Positions 1 to 10,655 of a stretch of DNA of 64,000 nucleotides are shown one piece after another. A model generated the notes under the pieces. It was not told the origin of the DNA. It worked only from the letters and a program-made list of their open reading frames with translations, and did no database searches. Within the stretch, counting starts at the first letter, position 1. Each line of letters begins with the position of its first letter. The position numbers were made by a program, and so were the translations under genes. Origin of the DNA: Leptodactylus fallax. Taxonomy: Eukaryota; Chordata; Amphibia; Anura; Leptodactylidae. The stretch spans positions 6,329,501 through 6,393,500 of the forward strand of contig CAMRHE010000067.1 of assembly GCA_947044405.1 (NCBI GenBank), read 5' to 3'.

Positions 1-152
1 GGGTTTCTGCGTGTAACCGCTTTTTAAGCAGACAGGGTCTCTGTCTTTGGGGTCCCCATGTGGACCCAAAAGAAGGAATCCCGAAAGCTTGTGTGAACCT
101 AGCGTAACTAATCTATCTTCAGGGCTGGGTTCTGGTGACAGATTCCCTTTAA
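1..152. mobile_element. Right end of a T2-type (TTAAAGGR) MITE, cut by window edge
   Basis: The segment ends in TGACAGATTCCCTTTAA, the inverted form of a TTAAAGGGA terminus with TTAA. The last 35 bases resemble the right end of the complete palindromic MITE at 44398-44749 (CAGGGTTGGGTT...GACAGACTCCCTTTAA). The left end lies outside the window. The T2/Kolobok assignment rests on the known Xenopus TTAAAGGRR terminus. Confidence 0.55.
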
Positions 153-213
153 CATGTATTTTTGTTATATCCTATGTTGATTAACAGAGTTGTATAAGAT
201 TAGAAAAACACGG

Positions 214-358
214 ATGCTTCTAGAAACAGCACCACACCTGTTCATAGGTTGTGTCTGGTATTACATCTCGGCACCACTGAAGTGGACAGGACTAAATTGC
301 AATACCACATACATCCTGTGGACAGATGTGGCAGTGTTTTGGAAGGAAGCAGCCTTGT
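214..358. mobile_element. Palindromic MITE core, GTTGTGTCTGGTATT family
   Basis: The two halves are inverted copies: AACAGCACCACACCTGTTC plus GGTTGTGTCTGGTATTAC on the left, and the inverse (GCAATACCACATACATCC, GACAGATGTGGCAGTGTTTT) on the right. The same sequence recurs at 828-925, 1456-1515, 35515-35620 and 59925-59985, where the 35.6 kb copy ends in a TTAA-type terminus. The open frames over it (190-393 and 249-515) are chance frames. Confidence 0.6.
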
Positions 359-827
359 GTTTCGACTCCTATACATCTACTTTAAGAAAGTAGTCGGCCC
401 TATCACCTGTGCCGACTTTCAGAATCAGATGACTGCGGTACGTGGTATTAACGCCGCCGAGAAACTGTTTATTACTGTATTTTGTGAGAGTAAAGAACAT
501 TTCTGTTCTATTTAAAACCGTCTCTTTGTATTTCTAAGAACAATGTGCTGGCTGTTCCAGCCCGGAGAACATTCATTTATGATGCAGTGTGACTAATGTC
601 ATTACAATAAAGATCCACCGAAAACAACATGTTCTTATTGCCAATTGTACACCTGCAAATAAACCCACTGGAATGTCTCGAGTGTGAAGGTTGTGTTTTG
701 TGTGGGTTTTATTATAGGGTGGACACTGTGTATACTGAGGCAGGGATTTGTTTCTGAAGTAAAGTAGTTATGGGAGATTAGAAAGTCCTTGCGTTTTTAT
801 GAAGAATCAGCCCCATTCTTTTTCATA
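359..827. other. No gene seen
   Basis: Mixed-composition sequence with one AATAAA hexamer near 607 and another near 659. I see no exon-like frame, repeat or RNA gene. Confidence 0.5.
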
Positions 828-925
828 AGCTGGGTCTGGCATTGCAGAGTAGCCAAAATCACTTGATTGTGACTACGTTGCAATGCCTGATACAGCCCAT
901 GGACAAGAGTGGCGCTGTTTTATGC
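828..925. mobile_element. Degraded palindromic MITE core, second copy
   Basis: AGCTGGGTCTGGCATTGCAG and its inverse GTTGCAATGCCTGATACAGC flank a short centre, followed by AAGAGTGGCGCTGTTTTA. It belongs to the same family as 214-358 but is more diverged and lacks clear TTAA ends. Confidence 0.5.
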
Positions 926-1119
926 GTTTGTAATCTTACACAAGAGCTTGAACAAGTATCTGGTTGGTGGGCACTAGTAAACGTGGCATTATGGGTTCTT
1001 AAGTTTCAGGAGGGAATTGTTTTTTTAGGCTGGAGACACACAATGGGGGGATTTATCATCACACCTAAGGCTAGTTTCACACTAGCGTCCCCGAATCCAC
1101 TTGAAAAATGTGGAGAGAA

Positions 1120-1335
1120 AAGTCCTGCTGAGGCCCAGTCACAGGTCTCACCCATGACCCTGAGACAAGTGACGTCAGCCAGAGGCCAGAAGAGGATGCC
1201 GGGGCTCCACTTATCATACTCTGGGATCTGAGGAGACCCCAAAGTAGAATAGTGTTTTCTGGGTGATGAACCCCTGAAGTTTTGGATTCAGCTTGAGCCT
1301 GAAACTTTTTAGTAATTCGGGTCACTCATCCCTAG
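1120..1335 (-). repeat. Interspersed repeat with TATACTCTGGGGTCTGAAGAGACC core, copy 1
   Basis: The small palindromic core (CATACTCTGGGATCTGAGGAGACCCC) lies near 1215-1240 and a CGGGTCACTCATCCCTAG end near 1317-1335. Related copies start or end with CTAGAGATGGG at 5049 and near 61470, and share the core at 5160, 7640, 44180 and 61225. The family ends and class are not resolved; it is non-coding. Confidence 0.45.
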
Positions 1336-2050
1336 TGGGGAGTCAGCTGCCCTGTTCATCTCTTTGGGTAGGCTGGTATAGGTGTTCATGCCTGGCGCTG
1401 TTCTAACAGGTTATGTGAGATTTTGCAGATTTATTTCACTGGAACTGAGATGAAATATTATACACAGCCAATAGTCATGTGTGGTGTTGTTTCTGGAGGA
1501 AATCAGCCATGTTTTATCTAATCCTATTTTACATTCAGTAATTATATAAAAATATAGAACAGATGCAGAACAGATCTGCATTGGAGCAGGTATGATTTAT
1601 TATTGCACTACTTAAAATGGACCACTTGGGGGCACCCTTCACTGCAAAGAAAATTAAAGACAGCCATATATACTGGGCAGACAAATAATACTCTATCTCC
1701 TGCCTAATTATACTATATTAAATACTGTGTGCTTATATGACAGTAGTTAATGATATAGATTAATGTCGGCTCACACGCTCACTAGGTTAATATACTCTCC
1801 CATTAAGTAAAGCAAAACTAAATAAATATATCCCTAATACATATACGGCTATAACAATTCAATATATGGGAGGAAAAAAAACCAAAAATAAATTCTTAGT
1901 CCTTCATGCAATATGCAATAAATACTTATTATGTAAATTATTATGTATCTATGGAGAGAAGCTCACATGCAAAGATCATATTTACTTATTAATGTAATGG
2001 ATGGAGTACCTAAGTAACTCTAAATGCTAAGTATAGAACACTGTATATAT
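1336..2050. other. AT-rich DNA, no gene seen
   Basis: Only a 60-bp piece of the GTTGTGTCTGGTATT MITE family at about 1456-1515 is recognised. The remainder is AT-rich with no long frame. Confidence 0.5.
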
Positions 2051-2056
2051 ACTGTA

Positions 2057-2057
2057 T

Positions 2058-2134
<77 letters not shown>

Positions 2135-2147
2135 CGCGTGTGTGTTA
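2057..2147. repeat. Compound (CA)n(TA)n(TG)n microsatellite
   Basis: A short CA run, about 20 TA units and a TG run with a CGCG interruption. The order pur-pyr CA/TA/TG makes it partly self-complementary. The 61-codon frame over it is low-complexity and not a gene. Confidence 0.95.
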
Positions 2148-2214
2148 AAAAAATCTGTTACTCTTTAATTAACCAATATATTATTAATGAACATGTAGTT
2201 AGTGTTTGATTTCA

Positions 2215-2466
2215 TGAATGGCAGTTGAAGAGACAGCAAAAAAAAGTTGGGTTTTTCGAACGCGCCATACACCTGTGTGTCTATCACATGACCATGGACT
2301 GATTGTTATCCACTGGGAGTAAGCAGAATGAATGACAGCAAGCAGAGATCATGGAAACTGTGAGAAATTGATACAGAAAGTATATTGGAAAATTGTAAAA
2401 CTTTTTATTATACAAACAATAACATTTGTCTCTCAATATCGGTCTGAAAGTGGACAATCCCTTGAA
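2215..2466. mobile_element. Probable T2-type MITE, decayed right end
   Basis: The sequence ends GAAAGTGGACAATCCCTTGAAG, close to the GGACAAYCCCTTTAA terminus that ends the MITEs at 12526, 23286 and 55688 in this window, but with TTGA instead of TTAA. The left boundary is uncertain. Confidence 0.35.
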
Positions 2467-2510
2467 GAAGGATTTGCCCCCTCTCCTGAAATGTTTTTCT
2501 TTTTATTTAG

Positions 2511-3075
2511 TATTATTATTATTATTTATTTTTAAAGCAGCATTAATTCTATGGTGCTGTACATTATTATATTATATCCACGGTGCTGGACATTATTATA
2601 TTAATTCCATGTTACTGTACATTATTATATTAACTCCATGGTGCTGGACATTATTATATTAACTCCATGGTGCTGTATATTATTATATTAATTCAATGGT
2701 GTTGTACATTATTATATTAATTCCATGATGCTGTACATTATTATATTAATCCCATGGTGTTGTACATTATTATATTAACTCCATGGTGCTGTATATTATT
2801 ATATTAATTCCATGGTGCTGTACATTATTATATTAATTATATGGTGCTGGACATTATTATATTAATTCCATGTTACTGTACATTATTATATTTGCTCTAT
2901 GGTGCTGTATAATCTATGAGTTAAGGGGATAGAGACAGTAGGTGAGAATAGAAGCTGTTCAGATGGTGGTGTGGTGACAGTAGTGTTATTGGAGGTTGTA
3001 GACTTCCTGAAGAGGCGAGTCTTCAGGGTCCTCTTGAAGATTGTGAATGAGGCACAGTCTTTTGTGTTGTGATGT
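2511..3075 (-). mobile_element. CR1/L2-like LINE, 3' end with expanded tail minisatellite
   Basis: Read on the minus strand, about 2990-3070 encodes a remnant of the LINE ORF2 C-terminus (motif KTRLFRK), then comes a 3' region, then a tail of TATTTATT/ATT repeats. It matches the longer LINE fragment at 10656-11640, which carries the same C-terminal codons and the same tail. Between 2541 and 2910 the tail is a tandem array of a 29-bp unit containing CCATGGTGCTG. The element is strongly 5' truncated and has no coding capacity. Confidence 0.7.
2541..2910. repeat. 29-bp minisatellite, about 13 units, in LINE tail
   Basis: The unit reads ATTATTATATTAACTCCATG followed by GTGCTGGAC, with T/C and G/T variants between units. 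The unit is derived from the LINE 3' terminus, since a shorter array of the same unit sits at the tail of the other LINE copy (10700-10860). Confidence 0.9.
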
Positions 3076-3130
3076 TTTTAGTAAATACTGACATTTCCCA
3101 TAGCTCTGTGTTTTGCCATTCCTCTGTGAT

Positions 3131-5040
3131 ATGCCTTGTAAATGTATGAATAATTGCCAACATGGCGTTACCATTCAAATTGCCAAAGGGTGCAGCGCTA
3201 TACAGTCTGGCACTGTCAACACTGATAGGACACTGTGAGAGTGTATAGGGATATCCTGTAACTTGTAGGACCCAGCCAGCGATTTACTCATAATATTCTA
3301 GTAGGTATAATAGGAGAATGGCACACAGAATTGTAAGAAAAAATGTTCCACAATTGTTATGTTAAGTGGAATAGAATAATTTACAAAGACAGATGCCAGG
3401 AATGGTGAACTATCTTCAGAGCCAATTGGAAAGCCTTGAAAGACCATGTTAGATAAATCCATCAGGGCAGACCATATGGAAAGGTCTTTCTACAGGCCTG
3501 GGGTATTCATACTTTTTTTTAAGTTCCATTTGCATGTACCAAACACTGGACAAACCATCTTGATTTTTAAAATTATTCTGAGTATCTAATGGACCTTCCT
3601 ATCACATGACAGGCAGTATGACTACAGAATCAGATTATACAAAGTTTGAAGTCTGTTACCATGGCAGCACATAGGATTACATAATAGCTGTGGATACAAA
3701 ATAAAATGAGATTTTTCATTAATACTAATTTCTAAGCCACTTCATTTCCATTTTAGATCAATTGGAGCTATTAAAAAGTCATTTTAAAGGTGGACACAGT
3801 CTGTAAATGTGGTCCTCCAGCCACATATACTGTTGTATGGCAGATGTCCCAGTGACAATAATAACAGCCATGTTCATTGCACTTACAGCCGTGTCTTCTT
3901 TATAGATGTCAGTGCTGCACCTTGTCTCTGCTCCTGCTCTAGCTGTCAGGGAGCGTGTGAGACCCAGTCCAGCTTATAGCATTGGTCACACATCCCTACA
4001 TTATTTGTCAATGAGATTTTCATAGGCACAACAACATGCCTATGTACAGAAGCTAGCAGGAGAACAACCTGGTGATCTAACATCAGACTCTACTGGTAAT
4101 TCACACCCGAGTGTTTGGCCGCCACTGATTCAAACCATGTAAATAAGACTTTCCGATATCACAATCCATACGCTGTTGAAGTTGACTTTCATGACATTTA
4201 TTTAGATTTTCACTCTAAATCCGATAATGTATCTTGTACATACAGTGTTGATAAAATTGTGAAATTGATCTAGATTTCATCTCAAATGTTCTATAACAAT
4301 AAGAAGCTTTGAACAACAAAATGTAAAAAAACACGAAACACTCACCACCGCTGCCTGCCTGAAATGATATATACACTACAAAAAAATCATTTGCATTGTT
4401 AGGATTGCAGGGTTCCATATTGTAAGCGGTAATTGAGTGTCTAATGCTCTGTGCTGCATGTGTCCTATTTCTCTTCAGATTCTCTAGTTATTGTTATTCA
4501 TGCAAAAAATACCGGGAAGGATTCCCATAGGGATAGATGTGACTAGCATGTCAACTATAGTGTTGCCTGGCCAGCAATTCTATCATGTTTGTATGTACAA
4601 TATCCTTTGATGTATAGGTGGAATGCCAATAACAATTCTTTCCATGATCGCTACATAAAAAGAAATAAAATAATATAAAAAAGGGAAAAAAAATCTATGT
4701 GTCACATAAACTATTAAATCTCAAGTGTGACCAGAGTATAGTTCTGATGTATACCTTATAAAATGCCCTCCCTTACGGTGCTCACTAAACTGAGTGCCCC
4801 CCTACCTGTCTGCACGCTATGCACAGCACAAGTATACACCTTTAGGCATGATATAGAGTTGATGAGAGTTGAATGGATCCCCCAATCTTGGAGGGTCCCA
4901 ATGGCAAATGTCGAGGAAGAGAAGGGTCAGCCTTATAGTCAGACACGTATTATCCAAAAAATATGGTAAACACTGGACATGTTCAGCTCGGACCTATACC
5001 TGATGTTAGACCCTGGTTAGTGGACCTTTACTAAAAGTAG
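3131..5040. other. No gene seen
   Basis: Mixed DNA with no coherent exon. A TTAAAGGTGGACAC motif at 3784 could be one end of a T2-type MITE, but I could not find its partner. Frames of 61-68 codons here have no recognisable domain. Confidence 0.5.
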
Positions 5041-5044
5041 TTAA

Positions 5045-5330
5045 GTACTAGAGATGGGTGAACCGACTTGTATCGAGCCAGGTTCGACCCGAATTTTCCA
5101 AATTGTTTTTTTTTTTTTTTTTTTACAAAAACAAAGGAAATCTAAAATGGCTGCTGCATTATACTCTGAGGTCTCTTCAGATGCCAGAGTATAATAGGTG
5201 GAGGCCCAGGGGAGGTGAAAAAAAAACATACTCACCTTCCTTTACCTTTTTTGAGCCTCCTCACGGCATCCAGGGCTCTCCTGATGATGTCATGTGAATG
5301 GGGTCACAGAGGCCTGTAATAGGGCCACCA
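5045..5330 (+). repeat. Interspersed repeat with TATACTCTGAGGTCTCTTCAGA core, copy 2
   Basis: It starts CTAGAGATGGGTGAACCGA, contains a T20 tract at 5106-5124, the palindromic TATACTCTGAGGTCTCTTC core at about 5160, and a CATACTCACCTTCC segment. It is the best-preserved left end of the family also seen at 1120-1335, 7465-7660, 44085-44225 and 61205-61471. Confidence 0.5.
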
Positions 5331-5392
5331 GCAGCTACACGCCGAGCATTGTGAACTTCGGCTGTGTTTGCCTTAGAGAACTAAAAAAGTGT

Positions 5393-6256
5393 ATATATAG
5401 GTTCCTAAGAGTGTTCTACACTATGTTTTATAGATAGGTTCCTAGGAGTCCTGACAGTATTCTATACTATGTTTTATAGATAGGTTCCTAGGAACCCTGA
5501 CAGTGTTCTACACTATGTTTTATAGATAGGTTCCTAGGAGCCCTGACAGTGTTCTACACTATGTTTTATAGATAGGTTCCTAGGAGCCCTGACAGTGTCT
5601 ACACTATGTTTTATAGATAGGTTCCTAGGAGCCCTGTCAGTGTTCTACACTATGTTTTATAGATAGGTTCCTAGGAGCCCTGACAGTGTCTACACTATGT
5701 TTTATAGATAGGTTCCTAGGAGCCCTGTCAGTGTTCTACACTATGTTTTATAGATAGGTTCCTAGGAGCCCCGAGAGTGTTCTACACTATGATTTATAGA
5801 TAGGTTCCTAGGAGCCCTGACAGTGTTCTATACTATATTTTATAGATAGGTTCCTAGGAGCGCTGACAGTGTTCTACACTATGTTTTATAGATATGTTCC
5901 TAGGAGCCCCGAGAGTGTTCTACACTATGTTTTATAGATAGGTTCCTAGGAGCCCCGAGAGTGTGCTACACTATGTTTTATAGATAGGTTCCTAGGAGCC
6001 CTGACAGTGTTCTACACTGTGTTTTATAGACAGGTTCCTAGGAGCTCTGACAGTGTTCTACACTATGTTTTATAGATAGGTTCCTAGGAGCCCTGACAGT
6101 ATTCTATACTATATTTTATAGATAGGTTCCTAGGAGCCCTGACAGTGTTATACACTATGCTTTATAGATAGGTTCCTAGGAGCCCTGACAGTGTTCTACA
6201 CTATGTTTTCCAGATAGGTTCTTAGAGCCCTGACAGGTTGTACACTATGTTTTATC
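5393..6256. repeat. 46-bp minisatellite, about 19 units
   Basis: The unit is GTGTTCTACACTATGTTTTA followed by TAGATAGGTTCCTAGGAGCC and CTGACA. Most units keep CCTAGG; a few are one or two bases shorter (GTGTCTACAC). Two successive 91-bp dimers (starting near 5591 and 5682) share the same variants, pointing to recent expansion by dimer duplication. Confidence 0.95.
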
Positions 6257-6265
6257 TTGAGAGGT

Positions 6266-7100
6266 TCACCCTTTATTGATCTCTATTGCGTACCCCTGCT
6301 ATAGAGGGTGCAGAGCTTGCAGTCGTGCCCACGATTCTGAGGTGGCCCCTATGAATAACACATGGTGGGGGCCCAGTTACAGACTTTACATCAGGGCCTA
6401 TGAGCTTTACGTTATGCATCTGTCTACAGTTCTAAGTCAACAATTACAAATACATACAAATTATAATTCTATTACTTCATTTCAGTACAGAGAGATACAA
6501 ATGTGTAACACAACTACACAAATTCTCCCAAATTTAAAGATTTAAAATGAAATATTTAACAAGCAATGTAATTACACTGTAATATTTGACTGGGGAAATG
6601 TACATATAAAATAAAACTATAATAAAAAATATAATTACTGACATGTCAAATGAATATTTTGCGTGTAAGTAATGCTGATATAAAAGTGCAGCTGCTAAAA
6701 CGTATTACTAGTAATAATGCCTGCATTTGTCTTCATTAGAAAAAAGACCATAATTGCTACACCACATACAGAACAGAATTCTTCACTATAGTTTTTGGAA
6801 TATTTTGTACTATTTTTTTAGTAGTAATACTAAATAAACAGCAAGCACAATAATTTATATGGATACAAATAAAAACGATATATTATACATTCACCTTCAG
6901 TCACAATTTTACTTTCCACAATCTACATAAAAATTTTACTAACTTTGTATATACATGTGCTAATCCTGGACTACTACAACCTGCATTATACTCCAGAGCT
7001 GCATTCATAATTCTGCTAATTGACAGTTTATGATCAGAAATGTTATAGCAGTTACACTGTAGTGATATGTATACAAAATAGAAGGAGTTTCTGGTACAAA
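6266..7100. other. AT-rich DNA, no gene seen
   Basis: Strongly AT-rich sequence with short unrelated frames; no repeat family or RNA recognised. Confidence 0.5.
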
Positions 7101-7105
7101 AGGCC

Positions 7106-7796
7106 CAGTGGAGTAACTAGGAAAGGCTGGGCCCCAAGGCAAACATTTGACATGCCCCCCCCCCCCCGAACTGCTGCCCCCAACCCTCCCGGACCGCCAA
7201 CTCCAACTCCCCCACCCCCGCATAAACTGCATTCCTGTGCACACTATTATGCACCATAGTGGCCCCTGCACACAGTATTATGCCCCATAGTGGCCCCTGC
7301 ACACACTGTTATGCCACATAGTGGCCCCTGCACACAGTATTATGCCCCATAGTGGCCCCTGTACACAGTATTATGCCCTATAGTGGCCCCTGCACACAGT
7401 ATTATGCCCCATAGTGGCTCCTACACACAGTATTATCCCCCTTAGTGGCTCCCCGCTACTTCAGCCATCTTCAATATTGGACCAGACCTTGCGTGAGCCA
7501 GGCTGGTGTCGCGACACATAATGACGTCGGCTGACGTCTGGGATGTCACCAAACAGGCCAGAAGCCTGCTGGAGCACAGGCGAGGTAAGTAACAGTGTTT
7601 TTTATGTCCCCTCACCTCCCCTGAGCCTCCAATCATTATACTCCGGGTCTGATGCCCCAATGCAAAATCTGTAATGGGACCCCTACCTAAGTTGTGCCAT
7701 TTAGAATAGTGGTATATTTTATGTTGCAGAGGGACCTTTGGAGTCCCCTCATGGTCCATCACCGGATAGTGACTACCCGCTATAGCTACACCCTTG
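7106..7796. mobile_element. hAT-like repeat material with internal minisatellite
   Basis: The left end reads CAGTGGAGTAACTAGG and the right end CTATAGCTACACCCTTG, a CAGNGGYGTARCT-like inverted pair as in hAT MITEs. The segment 7670-7796 is homologous, inverted, to 16395-16500 (shared CACTATTCTAAATGGCACAA). No matching 8-bp target duplication is seen, so this may be two or more elements side by side; about 7465-7660 matches the TATACTCYGGGTCTGA repeat family. Frames on both strands are spurious. Confidence 0.45.
7215..7450. repeat. 32-bp minisatellite, about 7 units
   Basis: The unit is TAGTGGCCCCTGCACACAGT followed by ATTATGCCCCAT. A decayed relative (TATAATGCCCCCTTAGTGGC) occurs at 13330-13510 and a short stretch at 42420-42475. 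Confidence 0.85.
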
Positions 7797-8308
7797 AACT
7801 TACCTGTGGCACTGTATTGGTATGAATCGCCATACATTGCCCATAGACCTACATTATCATTGTTGTGGGATGTGTCTCTATGGAAAAGCATAGACAATTA
7901 CACTATCCTATATACGTATAAAAAACTATTCCGGTCTTTACCTCCCCAATGGACACTCTTTTGGCATACATTGGGGCAAATTTATCAATAGAAGACACTT
8001 TTCTGTCTACATTTGAACCAAAAATTATGGTGCACGACATTTACGACATATTTATGAACAGCGGGTGCCAGAAAAATGTGACTGGCTTGACACTTGAAAA
8101 ATGTACCCAACAATGGGCACGGTTTAGAAGTGTTGCACATTTAGGCAACAGAAAAGAACAAATATGGTGCAGATTTTCTGTGCAAAGTAGACCAAGTTAA
8201 AAATGGTGTAAACTTAGTTGAAGATTTTTTTGGCACAGTGATCCACAATTTTGGAGTGTCAGAAAGTGAGACGGATTTATGAAGGTCTGTATGTCAGATT
8301 TATAAATA

Positions 8309-9938
8309 CAGTACAGACCAAAAGTTTGGACACACCTTCTCATTCCAAGAGTTTTCTGTATTTTCATGACTATAAAAATTGTAGATTCACACTGAAGGCA
8401 TCAAAACTATGAATTAACACATGTGGAATTATATACTTAACAAAAAAGTGTGAAACAACTGAAAATATGTCTTATATTCTAGGTTCTTCAAAGTAGCCAC
8501 CTTTTGCTTTGATTACTGCTTTGCAGACTCTTGGTATTCTCTTGATGAGCTTCAAAAGGTAGTCACCTGAAATGGTCTTCCAACAGTCTTGAAGGAGTTC
8601 CCAGAGATGCTTAGCACTTGTTGGCCCTTTTGCCTGCACTCTGCGGTCCAGCTCACCCCAAACCATCTCGATTGGGTTCAGGTCTGGTGACTGTGGAGAC
8701 CAGGTCATCTGGCGTAGCACCCCATCACTCTCTTTCTTGGTCAAATAGCCCTTACACAGTCTGGAGGTGTGTTTGGGGTCATTGTCCTGTTGAAAAATAA
8801 ATGATGGTCCAACTAAATGCAAACCGGATGGAATAGCATGCCGCTGCAAGATGCTGTGGTAACCATGCTGGTTCAGTATTCCTTCAATTTTGAATAAATC
8901 CCCAACAGTGTCACCAGCAAAGCACCCCCACACCATCACACCTCCTCATCCATGCTTCACGGTGGGAACCAGGCATGTAGAGTCCATTCGTTCACCTTTT
9001 CTGCGGCGCACAAAGACACGGTGGTTGGAACCAAAGATCTCAAATTTGGACTCATCAGACCAAAGCACAGATTTCCACAGGTTTAATGTCCATTCCTTGT
9101 GTTCTTTAGCCCAAACAAGTCTCTTCTGCTTGTTGCCTGTCCTTAGCAGTGGTTTCCCAGCAGCTATTTTACCATGAAGGCCTGCTGCACACAGTCTCCT
9201 CTTAACAGTTGTTGTAGAGATGTGTCTGCTGCTAGAACTCTGTGTGGCATTGACCTGGTCTTTAATCTGAGCTGCTGTTAACCTGCGATTTCTGAGGCTG
9301 GTGACTTGGATGAACTTATCCTCCACAGCAGAGGTGACTCTTGGTCTTCCTTTCCTGGGGCGGTCCTCATGTGAGCCAGTTTCTTTGTAGCGCTTGATGG
9401 GTTTGGCCACTGCACTTGGAGACACTTTCAAAGTTTTCCCAATTTTTCGGACTGACTGTACTTCATTTCTTAAAGTAATGATGGCCACTCGTTTTTCTTT
9501 ACTTAGCTGCTTTTTTCTTGCCATAATACAAATTCTAACACTCCATTCAGTAGGACTATCAGCTGTGTATCCACCTGACTTCTGAACAACACAACTGATG
9601 GTCCCAACCCCATTTATAAGGCAAGAAATCCCACTTATTAAACCTGACAGGGCACACCTGTGAAGTGAAAACCATTTCAGGTGACTACCTCTTGAAGCTC
9701 ATCAAGAGAATGCCAAGAGTGTGCAAAGCAGTAATCAAAGCAAAAGGTGGCTACTTTGAAGAACCTAGAATATAAGACCTATTTTCAGTTGTTTCACACT
9801 TTTTTGTTAAGTATATAATTCCACATGTGTTAATTCATAGTTTTGATGCCTTCAGTGTGAATCTACAATTTTTATAGTCATCAAAATACAGAAAACTCTT
9901 GGAATGAGAAGGTATGTCCAAACTTTTGGTCTGTACTG
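8309..9938 (-). mobile_element. Complete Tc1-like transposon, DD38E type, with 272-bp inverted repeats
   Basis: The element starts CAGTACAGACCAAAAGTTTG and ends with its inverse, flanked by TA at 8307-8308 and 9939-9940, as expected for Tc1/mariner insertion. The terminal inverted repeats are long: 8309-8580 pairs with 9667-9938, with few differences. Because the transposase stop codon lies at 8472, the left repeat includes about 107 bp of coding sequence for the transposase C-terminus. The total length of 1630 bp is normal for Tc1 elements. The small divergence between the repeats points to a fairly recent insertion. Confidence 0.95.
8472..9524 (-). pseudogene. Tc1-like transposase (DD38E), one in-frame stop codon
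   Basis: This frame would encode a 350-residue cut-and-paste transposase acting in the nucleus on its own terminal repeats. Residues 1-115 hold the paired-type helix-turn-helix DNA-binding domain, with the GRPR hook at 59-62. The DDE catalytic core has Asp157 (WSDESK), Asp247 (QQDNDPKHT) and Glu286 (SPDLNPIE). The Asp-Glu spacing is 38 residues, which fits the DD38E group (called Intruder in the literature, from memory) rather than DD34E. A TGA at 8946-8948 (codon 193, straight after VKHG) interrupts the otherwise open frame; a relative at this site usually has Gly. I see no frameshift, so the copy is inactive through a single base change. Start ATG at 9522-9524 opens MARKKQLSKE, a typical Tc1 N-terminus. 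Confidence 0.93.
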
Positions 9939-9990
9939 TATGTCTAAAACTAACAAGATCCAAGAACATTAATAAATGTGCCCCATTGGG

Positions 9991-10655
9991 TCAATGGGAC
10001 CCTATAAATACATACACTGAATGTACACAGCAGGATTCAGTTCAGTGCCCAAGCCGTGAAACCATGGACAAGGCAGAGTTGTTTGGTACCCCCACTAGCA
10101 CCACATTCCTGGGGCAGAGAGTACTTTGGGCCACCCCAGTTACCAGGTCCTGACTACGACTACAAGCTGAATACAATAACCTGAGATTAGAAGCATATAT
10201 AAAACTCTAGGTATAAAATGCTTAGTTTCCTAGCAGTCAAAACAGGTGTTGTGTTCGGTACTTGTTCTCTCCCTGTCACTGCCTAGTGTGAGATGTGACA
10301 ACTTATTTCATTTGCAATCGACGGCGACCTTTCATTGTAAAGGTCACAAGTGAGAGCAATTATATGTGATTAAAGGATAGAAGAAAGAGCCAGAGAGGAC
10401 GGCGTTTCATTTATTCTTACACATAATTTCCTGTGTTTGTTTTCACCCCTAAGGAATAGTCATGGAAACATTGCCAGACTTCTCTTTTCCAAAATTGCCT
10501 GAAGCCTTGTCAGAACACCGATGCCTTTCTACAGAGTTTGCTACCAATATTATCTGAGAATGACAGAGGACACGTAAATGGATGGACGCCAAGGGTCAAT
10601 GAGACATCTTCATTTAAAGGACAGACCTAGCTCCATCTACTCTCCTAGTCCATGA
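9991..10655. other. No gene seen
   Basis: Unassigned sequence. A TTAAAGGACAG motif at 10614 resembles a T2-type terminus but has no visible partner. Confidence 0.5.

Larger units (their letters stand above)
7966..9990. mobile_element. Old palindromic repeat split by the Tc1 element
   Basis: The left side begins ATTGGGGCAAATTTATCAAT and the right side ends TAATAAATGTGCCCCATTGG, which is its inverse. The Tc1-like element at 8309-9938 lies between them. A similar AAATTTATCAATGACATGCG ... GTCATAAATGAGGCAC pair occurs at 47470-47620 without an insert. This suggests the Tc1 jumped into a pre-existing palindromic MITE. Confidence 0.45.

Noticed and set aside
842..1242. Overlapping frames of 129 codons (plus) and 78-82 codons (minus)
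   Set aside because: They run through a decayed palindromic MITE and an interspersed repeat, show no domain, and overlap on both strands as expected from repeat symmetry.
7442..7897. 151-codon minus-strand frame
   Set aside because: It crosses hAT-like repeat material shared with 16.4 kb; no domain and no related protein pattern.
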